DNA from: Rhodosorus marinus
Taxonomy: Eukaryota; Rhodophyta; Stylonematophyceae; Stylonematales; Stylonemataceae
Direction of reading: 5' to 3'
Length of the DNA stretch: 64,000 nt
Assembly: GCA_029953675.1 (NCBI GenBank)
Contig: JAMWBK010000009.1
Span: 62,001-126,000, forward strand
Part shown: positions 56,071 to 64,000 of the stretch, in pieces
Numbering within the stretch: position 1 is the stretch's first letter
Layout of the letters: the number at the start of each line of letters is the position of its first letter
Position numbers and translations under genes: made by a program
Notes under the pieces: model-generated
The model's input: only the letters and a program-made list of their open reading frames with translations
Database searches by the model: none
What the model was told of the DNA's origin: nothing

Positions 56071-56714
56071 AACACGCGCAATCGAACAAAACATATCAGC
56101 AATTCTTATGCGCATTTTCGACGCGAAATGCGCGTAGTTGCAATGAACACCCTATTCATAAATCAAAAATTATCAAATATCAACAACGAGCTGTCGTGGA
56201 GAGTAACCAATCATTATCCAGCAAGATGGTTGAATGCGGCGATTATTGGTCCAACCAATGATTGTTTGTTTTGTTTTTTTCTTCATGTTTGTGAGCGGTT
56301 AGCAAATGAGTCGATCACGACTGTCAGCACACCCCGAGAATGGAGAAACTTGTTCGGCATGAATGATCCCCATTCATTAGCAGATAGCACGTTTCTCGGA
56401 AAGTAGATGCTCAATGGTTGAAGCCCGAATCTACTCGAGGTGACCCCGACAGGATAAAACGTGTACTAGTGTGTCTCAAAAATAAATAAAAACTCCTCAG
56501 AATTGAGGGTGAGGCCCATTCTCGTGTTTTTTTTGGTTGTGAGGACGTTTTCTTTTTTTGGCGATATATTGCCTTTTTGATTGAATCTCGTGGATATGAG
56601 TTTCTCCACATTTGGAAGGTGCTGTTTCCAACGGATCTGGAGCGGTGGCCCGAGAATCTTGCGGGCAGTCCTCTAGATTTCTTCACCCAAATGTCCGATG
56701 TCGTGTCTTTTCCT
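56071..56714. other. Intergenic, nothing recognised
   Basis: ORF 56128-56406 (+) has no domain. Confidence 0.45.
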
Positions 56715-57050
56715 CCTCTCATCTGGAAGCGGTCACCGCGTAGACCCTTGGAACAATAGAGGATCGGGAAGTGCTTTTGCATTGAGGGTCACTAGAGGAC
56801 TTTCCTTTCCGTCGCTTTTTAAAAAAAAATGTTGATGTTCTGGTCTGACGCCCTCGGGACCCAACTCCAGGCAGTCGACACGCGGCCATCAGGAAGCAGT
56901 CACCGCGGATAGCCTTGAACAATAAACAAAAACCGCTTTGGTATTGAGGATCATTAGAGGACTTTCCTTTCCACAATTGCTTTTTTTCAAAATAATGTTG
57001 ACGTTCTGACGTCCCTCGGAACAAACCCCGGGCAGTCAAAACCCGTAACT
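56715..57050 (+). repeat. Tandem direct repeat, two units of about 170 bp
   Basis: Units at about 56715-56880 and 56886-57045 share GGAAGC(G/A)GTCACCGCG, CCTTGGAACAAT/CCTTGAACAAT, TATTGAGG/CATTGAGG, ACTAGAGGACTTTCCTTTCC, ATGTTGA(T/C)GTTCTG and the CAGTC end. They differ by scattered changes. Confidence 0.88.
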
Positions 57051-58499
57051 CTCGGGAATCGTCGGTTGTTTCAACGGGTTTTAACTTGACAGAGCTAATC
57101 GCTCTCATGAATATAGGGCCTGACAGTTCTCTTCATACATTAGTCCTCGATGGGAGAAGAAACTCGGACTACTAGCTTTTCAATATTTTCCGATCCCCGA
57201 GCAGGTTTTCCTATCAGCGACAAGACCACAGGCACATGTTTGTCAACCATGACAAACTAGAGATGTGCTTACAATCTGGTGCGTATATAGGCCGAATGCA
57301 TATTCATCATTCGGAAGCCTTTGTAACCTTAACTGCAAAACGTTTCTCGGTTCTTCTTCAAAGGAGGACCTTGCCCGCGAATTTGCTGTCCTTACCGTAC
57401 AGACAGGATGAAAACTTTTAAGCTACAAAATCTTCATGAGACAGGCCTGAATTTTTGATGTCCACAGTCGCACGTAGTAGACCAGTCAATATCTCGTCGT
57501 AAAGCGAGAGATCGGGGCTGTAGCAGTGCATTTCTCCGTCATCCCCCCCAGGACAGATCCCAACATAGCAGATGTGCTGCCACTTCATGATCATCAATCC
57601 TCCTCCTATCTCCGAAGGAAATACTACCCTCTGAATTCGCTAGCCATTTCCGAGAATAGTCCAGAGTATTTCCGGTGCAATTGTTCTCTTTTTTGACTTG
57701 CCAGGTCGTAATCATCCGCAAGAGTACCTTGTAGAGAAGAACCGAAGGCGCCGAACGGTTTTTCTCTACTGAGGGGGTAGTGCAATGGCCCAGTTTTTCG
57801 TTTCCGATGCGGGAAACTCTCATCAACTCGGACTTCCCTTGACCCAGATCCTAGATAATACAGCGGCACAGCCATGACAACACGGAATCGAAAAAAAGTT
57901 CATCGACCACGTCCTTCGGGTCTGCGTTGTGGGTGCTTTCAAGAACCTTTGCTCCAGATAGATTGGAAATTTTTCAATTGAATGTTCTTGGCAAGCTTGG
58001 TCCTCATCACTGCAGTGCTTGCTCCTCTCCAAACAAACCTCCGCTTGCCCTACTGCAGTCTTCAGCAATTCTATAGACGTTGCTAATCTAGGGCTAGACA
58101 ACCAAAAAGCCGATATGACGTATCTTCAAATATTCAAAAAACTTGTTCAGGGATATTTTTCTCAAATTATGTCTATCTCAATCTCAATTCATGCAAGTAG
58201 AATTTTCATGTAGCGATTTTCTTTCGCTTCAGAAAAGTCATTTCAGCTTTTGTGGCTTTCAACGCTTTGCTGAATGCTAAGCTCACGAGCTACGTGAAAT
58301 AGGTTCTAGATAGGATTATGAGGATGCGGGCGGCGGGATGAGGACAAGGTCTAGCGTATTGTACAGAAGCTTAGGTACTTCTTCTCTACTTCGGCAAGAT
58401 AGAGGTAAGAAACGAATTGCTTTTCAGATCGTATTTAGTAGAGAATGTGCAAGAATCTGATCCTTGAGGTTGTTGCGCTGTTGGCTCCGCATCCTCGGG
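57051..58499. other. Gene-poor stretch
   Basis: The minus ORFs 57539-57826, 57624-57875 and 57823-58101 overlap in different frames. They may be decayed coding DNA, but I see no domain. Confidence 0.4.
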
Positions 58500-59292
58500 A
58501 TGGAGATAGAAGGGGCGATAAGGTTGCTGTATGATGGGAAATGTCCCCTGTGCTTGAAAGAAGTTGCTTTTCTCCAGAGGAAGGATAATGAGAGGTATAT
58601 CCCGACAAATATGACGATTGCGCTTTCCCTATCTATCTACACGAGCGCCACGATCGGTTGCATTGTTTGATAAGTCAGTCATACTCGTTGGCCTATTCCA
58701 AGGTCTCTTGTACAGTTTGTGGATATAACATCACCTAAATATGACCCCAAAAAGCATGGTAACGTAAGTTTCAAGCAAGGAATGGCGCGTATCCATGCCG
58801 TCTTGCCGGATAACAAGCCAGTAGTTGGGGTGGAGGTGTGAAAAATGGAACAGATAATCAGAATTTCTACGATTTATGTGCTTGCTGACTGTTACTCACA
58901 CAAGAGTATCCTTGCATTCATCGTCGAAAAGGCATTTCGCCTGGTCTACACAAGACTTGGTATGGGATGGCTATATTCTTTTACAAAAATTCCTGTCCTC
59001 AAGAGGGTTGCTGAAGGCATCTACAATTTCTGGGCCGACCGGCGAACGCAGGTGTGGCACGAACCCAATTTTCACATTCGACCGCGAAAGCACCAAAATC
59101 TGATTGGAAAATTTCATTATGTTTACATGCACTATTTACTTGTTTTCCCCGCCACGGCAATCGCTGTCGTAGCTCACGAAAGGAAAGACTCTTGAGCAGG
59201 CCATTGAGGAGCATGAAAAACTCCTGAAGGATATCGAAACATGCTCCATCCCAAGTTCCAAGAGCTCAGGGTCGGGGTGGCCTGCGGAATGA
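58500..59292 (+). CDS. DCC-family (DUF393) thiol-disulfide oxidoreductase-like protein
   Basis: Exons 58500-58594, 58703-58835, 58932-59051 and 59200-59292, phases matched (2,0,0), give 146 aa. The N terminus has LLYDGKCPLCLKEVAFLQRK with the family DGxCPxC motif (thioredoxin-like CPLC). Then come FVDITSPKYDPKKHGNVSFK, QGMARIHAVLPDNK, and GMGWLYSFTKIPVLKRVAEG with the following IYNFWADRR, the DUF393 C-terminal block. Members are small predicted thiol oxidoreductases of unknown substrate, in plants often in plastids or mitochondria. No targeting peptide is seen from ATG 58500; an in-frame ATG at 58464 would add MRLLRCWLRILG. Confidence 0.88.
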
Positions 59293-59595
59293 CCCAATAG
59301 GAAACAGAGGCCATAGTCCCGCCAAGGTAGAACATCCTTATGATAACGCATATGCTATCTCGCGAGTGCAAAGACTTCGCTAGCATTTCGGTGTTCGGGA
59401 CGTGCGAAAAGAAGCCAGTCATCGGCGGTTAAGTTGTCGGAACGGTGATGCTTGACTCGTCAGTTTTCGGAAAGAATACAAAACGCCAGGTTTCTCATTA
59501 ACTTCAACCTCACTGTCGATAACAACTGCTCCTTAAGGTGTTTGGAAATTTTAGAGAACGGTAGTGCTAGAAGTTAGCTCCGAAATCAATGTCCA
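59293..59595. other. Intergenic between convergent genes
   Basis: 3' flanks of the DCC gene (+) and NUP85 (-). Nothing recognised. Confidence 0.6.
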
Positions 59596-62589
59596 CTAGT
59601 GCTCTTCGAGACTTGAGTGGGTTTTCGTTACCGGGTCTGCTGCACTGTTACGCTGCCTCAGCCCCTCCAGCAGAGAGTCTCTGTGCGCCCCAGTCGAGGC
59701 TGAAAGCGTCTCCAACGCTTTTAAGAGGCTGTAAGTTTCATCCTTGCCTATCCCAATAGGTTTGCCCTCTGCACGCGCGTCCGTCGATGGGAGAAGGATG
59801 GAAGCACAGTCGTAGACTACCACTCCTGTGATACAACATGAACGCAGCAAACTGATAAATCGAGTACTAGGGCAGCAGAGAATTTGTGAAATTTTGGAGG
59901 CGCGATTCGTACCCCAATGTGCCTCGGGTAGTCCACCATTCGCTCCGAGCAGGGCAGATGCAGAGGAGGCTGCATCCCTCGCCGCAGAGGATTCCTCATC
60001 CGCATTGATCAACGATGCTTGAAGCTCAGAGTACATACGCAGGTAGTCCAGCTTTTCCTGGATCAACGGGTTGTCGCAAACGCTGATTGCTTCGGCAGTT
60101 CTACAACAAGGACACGAGGTGATCAGAATAGATCCACTCCTCAGCACGGTATAGACTTGACCAGTCTCTCTTTTGCAAGTAATGAACTAATGCAGAGTCC
60201 ATGCTCGACAAATCCGGGAGCAATGAAAATGTCGATGGAACGCTTTTCAGGTAACCCTCTACTCGGAAGCCTGGAACACCTGGGCACTTTTGACAAATTC
60301 CGAAACCCACCTGTCAAGAGCCTCGGCACCCGCTGAATGGCAACCACCTATCTCCGCGGATGTCAGAGAGGCCTCTGCCTGAGCTACTGCACGTTCAGCA
60401 TCATTCGCACGCGTAAACCAATACGTTGCTCCAGCAGAATTGCCAATGACTGCACAATTCGAGGCCAGCCTAGTACATATCTTACGAACGACCATTTCCG
60501 AGCGCTTCGGAGATACTAGCCACGAAATAAGCATGAAGTCCAGTAAGGAAAGCAAACCGGAGCTTGCCATGTGCGAAGAATGTGGCTAACTGGAACACTT
60601 ACATTTCTTGCTTAAAGCGAACACTTTCTCAACGGCAGGATCAGCAGCGCTCTGCGTTTCCATTCGACAAAGTATATCAGTCAGGATTTCCTCCCCGCGC
60701 CTGCCGCATGAAAGGAGGTAGTCCGCACTGAGCTGAACTGTGCCTCGAAGGGTTTCCAGACTCAACGCATACTCGCTAACAAAATAGTCGCGAAGACTCT
60801 TCTGATCGTTAGCCGGGACCATGTAGAGGTCCAACTGATGTTCCCGAAAATAAGTGAGTAGAAGATCTACAAAATCAGACCTCACGTGATTTGCGGAACT
60901 GAAAGTAGTGGAGGCCGTGCTGGCTCTGGCGGTTCACCTTTCCGGCTCTGCTGAACAGGTCAGCAAGATGTGCAGAGTAGAAATACTCCCCCGGCCGCGC
61001 CAGTACGACGATCGACTCGGGAGGGTTGGAATCCGCGAGGGCCAGGAGCGCCTTATGAGTTGCTTGAAAGGCGCTTGCGATCTCAACGGATCGCTTTCTC
61101 CTATCTGCTGGGTCACCACCCACTCTGGTGTACAAGTACCCTGCTACGAACAGCTCCTCCCAACTGCGACAGGACTTCTGCAGTGCGGAAGGTTGTCCGC
61201 CAAGTACGCCGAGCAGCAAACCAAGTTGACTGTACAGAACATAGTGGCACCACCCCGAGGTCAATGAAGCGAACAAAGGCTGACACAGACTCTGGACTGA
61301 GCCGACAACGACCGTGCGACTGTGCGACCGCGCGCCCAGTTCATCCAGCTGCAAATCTAATCGAAAGCTTGTAGACTTACTTGTCACCAGACTTAACGTC
61401 GAGCGCCTCCAAAGTAGCAATGCACTCCTCCTGCCAAACCCGAAACTGGCCATCCAGTCTGGCCTCAGCTGTGTCCGGGGGAGCATCCAACAGCGCAGCC
61501 TCTGCAACCTGCGAGAAACAAGGGTCTATTGAACTAAGACCATTACCCGCTGGACTCTTCTTCGAAAAACTTGACGTACATAAATAGGCTCGGAGGAACC
61601 TGCATCACCCAACGCAGCAGCCCCCATGGCTCTGCTATCAACATTCTGGATTCTAGTTTGAACGAGCTCAGTGGCATCCTCACGCCGACCTATAGCAGCA
61701 AGCCGAGAAACTACCTGCCAGAATTGTGTTTCTTCTCCACACGAAATGAGGTTGTACTGGTTCAGTCACTAGGAATGAGAGTAGGTCGTTCACGGCACAG
61801 GAGGTGTGCAACTAAGTAAGGCGGGGTCGACTAGGATTAGCATGCAGAGCGGAGTATATGCCAATATCTTAGGTGCCAGTTCGAATCTGGAGGTCATTCG
61901 ACAAACGCAACAGTTCACTAGCTCACACAAATGTTGTCAAAGCAAGTGACCTACCATCTCCGCCGTCCAAGTATGACTGGACAGCCTCGTCGACACCGGC
62001 ATCGTGTACCCTGAGCCAATCACGAAGGAGTGAGAGAGCAGAATCCTTGGACTCTGGTACGTATTAAAGCAGGCGAACGAGTTCCGGATCAGTTACTTGG
62101 GATTAAGAAGGGCGTCTGAAAACACTTGGCAACGTACCGTCAACGAAGTACAGGGCTTCACAAAACCAGAGGATCTTGTGACCTTCCGTGACGACGTCCA
62201 ACAACTGCAGATTCTGGGCAGACGGGTTATGCTCCTTCGCCAGTGCTTCAATGCACTCTTGGATCACTGCGCGATAGCTTTTGCTCTTTTCCGCGACGCT
62301 CATGTCTGATGTGAAAATCAAATGTGCCTAGACATCATTCAACATGAATTCCAGAGAAGCGCTCCTCCGTCGTCAATAGGCAGCAAGTGCTACATCCTCT
62401 TAGATAGACAGTCAATCTGGGTTTGGAACAAAAACCAACCTGATACTTCATGGACAGGATCGCCGATACATTCTGAGCTCGTGGGTCTAATATCCGAAAC
62501 GGAACACCGTCTTCCGTATTCGAAGCTCCCACCGAAGATACCGCAATACTGCCGCCGGGAGCCCATGATATTGATCGCTGCGCTCCCAT
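59596..62589 (-). CDS. NUP85: Nucleoporin Nup85 homologue, 11 exons
   Basis: Exons (minus): 62589-62447, 62298-62138, 62053-61955, 61734-61580, 61508-61381, 61319-60957, 60898-60603, 60515-60348, 60270-60138, 60100-59913, 59825-59596; 687 aa against 650-720 in the family. Visible Nup85 blocks: SYRAVIQECIEALAKEH...KILWFCEALYFVDG, FWQVVSRLAAIGRREDATEL, FRVWQEECIATLEAL, SWEELFVAGYLYTR with EYFYSAHLADL, VVRKICTRLASNCAVIGNSA with TYWFTRANDAERA, and HWGVVVYDCASILLPST...SLLKALETLS. It is an all-helical ACE1 scaffold protein of the Y-shaped (Nup107-160) complex of the nuclear pore, pairing with Seh1. Weaker junctions: donor GTATCA ending exon 1, GTTCAG ending exon 6, and the 37-nt intron 60137-60101. 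Confidence 0.85.
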
Positions 62590-63521
62590 TTTTTAATATT
62601 AATGACCATTTACTCTGCTCGGAATAACCAGTACAGAAGCTCAACCGGTTCCAAACTGCCCAATCCCGCCTGAACGCATACTCCAAACAACCTCGTCAAA
62701 ACCGAATAGATCCTCACAGCCGAAAACCCATTAGTACACGAATATCTGGTACTATTCTTCACTCGCCCTTGAGCCAGTTCGCATTAGGGCTTCGGGTGCT
62801 CACAGGTGCTTGGGAGCGTTGCCGTGACCGCCCTGATGCTCTTTCTGGACTGCATGCTTCTTTGAGTCTGAATCTCTGGTGCTGTAGCGCTGCTTTAGCT
62901 CTGCAAGGCACGCTCTCTGCGCGCTTCCGAGCGTACCCCATTTGGGGACCTTAGCCTCCGACTAAAACGATCTGCATGAAGTTTCAAAGCCGGAGATGCG
63001 TTCAATTTGGGATTGGGTTCCCTCCAATGATAGGCTGTGGGGCAGCGTTCGACTTGCTATGCTGTTTTCGGTTGCCTTATTCTCCCTGACTGCTTGAGCA
63101 TCTGCTAGTCATGGACATCGCTCGTTTTTGAGTCGTCGGTGAGGTTGGAAGTCGAGTCGCTGAGCACAATGAGAATCCGCACTCGAGACGCGACGGTGGA
63201 TAATCGGAATGGTCAACTCTTGAAGACGGGCTCTGGCTGACTGAAAGTGGCATTTGGACGCTTGAGGAGAACATCGGCCAGGCTGAAGAAGGGGTGAGCA
63301 TCATTTGCTAAAGAACTGTGTCGTATCTTTCCCTATCGTTTTTGCAAATCTGGCCGATTTCTCGGACAAGGAATACGGTGGTTCACGCAGGAATGAGCCT
63401 TCAAAATCTTGCTCCGCTCATAGTTGATGACGTTCGATTCTTTTTAAAACGGGAGCGCGCTCTGCTTTGCCCCCTCGATAAACAATAGTATCTGGTTAAG
63501 CGCAAAGTATGGTCTCGCGCC
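62590..63521. other. Intergenic, nothing recognised
   Basis: NUP85 upstream region and uL11 3' flank. Overlapping ORFs only. Confidence 0.5.
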
Positions 63522-63911
63522 TTAGCTAGCCTCCACCACCTCATATGGTTCAATTGTCAGCTCCCCAGAATTGATCTGTCCAATAATATCCTGCGGGGCC
63601 ATGCCGTTAACGGTGCATCCAACACTCCGGGCTGTTCCGAGCACTTCCTTCATTGTACCGGACATTTCCCTAGCCTGATCACCACAGAAAAATTCAAGAA
63701 AATGAATTGTGAGTTCCCAGGTTCCTTACTAAACGAAAACAAATGGGCAAAAGCCTACCCCCGATTTTGTTCGCAGCGCCTTCGCAATGTCAGTGATCTG
63801 ATCCAAAGTGAGATTGCCATCATGTGCGATGTCCTTGACCTTCTTTCGATCTCTCTCCGGCTCCTTCAAGGCTTTAATGATCATAGATGCGGCAGAGGGC
63901 TCCACAGTCAC
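63522..63911 (-). CDS. RPL12: Cytosolic ribosomal protein uL11 (RPL12), C-terminal exons
   Basis: Exons 63911-63759 and 63674-63522 (minus), phase 0, give the last 101 aa; earlier exons lie beyond the window edge. [20 protein letters not shown] with DRKKVKD, then [34 protein letters not shown] with GMAPQDI, and the final [15 protein letters not shown] match eukaryotic uL11 (L12e), not the bacterial or plastid form. uL11 forms the base of the ribosomal P-stalk and binds the GTPase-associated centre of 25S/28S rRNA. The 5' intron is at least 89 nt. Confidence 0.93.
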
Positions 63912-64000
63912 CTATGACGACAAAAGTTCAACATGAGTTTCATGCTCTCACCGGTCTCCAGACGCTTTACGGAGAAAAACTTCATCGAAGTAAAACAATG

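Noticed and set aside
61830-61900. tRNA-like sequence with GTTCGAATC at about 61878
   Set aside because: The T-arm stem is short and no acceptor stem pairs with the 5' flank; also it lies within a NUP85 intron.

Overview
This window is nuclear DNA of a photosynthetic eukaryote. The genes are broken by many short GT-AG introns, mostly 60-160 nt with a few near 37-60 nt. Several encoded proteins are strictly eukaryotic (Nup85, Get4, cytosolic uL11, a uridine kinase-UPRT fusion), and one is an FKBP with a thylakoid-lumen type targeting sequence. The plastid gene plus gene structure suggest a unicellular or simple alga. The phenylalanine in the N-terminal SAFV stretch of the FKBP fits red-algal or glaucophyte transit peptides, but I cannot fix the lineage. 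All exon models below come from reading frame, GT/AG sites and intron phase. None has been checked against transcripts.

Layout. 0-5.4 kb: end of an MFS transporter, a small Cys-rich protein, a membrane-anchored short-chain dehydrogenase, and a diverged inverted repeat. 5.99-7.42 kb: a near-perfect 1.4-kb palindrome made of two head-to-head copies of the start of a copia-like gag. 7.4-9.3 kb: a tandem repeat and a zinc-knuckle/DnaJ-type Cys-rich protein. 11.3-20.6 kb: minus-strand genes for a Nudix hydrolase, TspO, a polyol dehydrogenase and a DUF2878 membrane protein, with the plus-strand lumenal FKBP among them. 23.6-24.9 kb: a small plus-strand ORF and an unrecognised six-helix membrane protein. 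26.1-37.8 kb is the best gene block: a 13-exon Golgi-type glycosyltransferase, the 8-exon bifunctional uridine kinase/uracil phosphoribosyltransferase, and a 10-exon patatin-like phospholipase, all on the minus strand. 39.7-40.9 kb: GET4.

From about 41 to 58 kb the DNA is gene-poor and repeat-rich. It holds retroelement relics, a TCCGATA-rich element, a 52-bp perfect palindrome, a 75-bp minisatellite and a Ty3/gypsy remnant between diverged LTR-like repeats. The few genes there are a C2H2 zinc-finger protein, a spondin-domain secreted protein and an HSP20-like ORF. 58.5-64 kb returns to ordinary genes: a DCC-family thiol oxidoreductase-like protein, an 11-exon NUP85 and the 3' part of cytosolic ribosomal protein uL11.

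The genes do not form a single pathway, as expected in a eukaryote. The most notable items are the gag palindrome, the perfect 52-bp palindrome, the TCCGATA element, the DUF2878 gene (a family I know mainly from bacteria) and the orphan six-helix membrane protein. I did not find convincing evidence of a wholly new multi-gene system.
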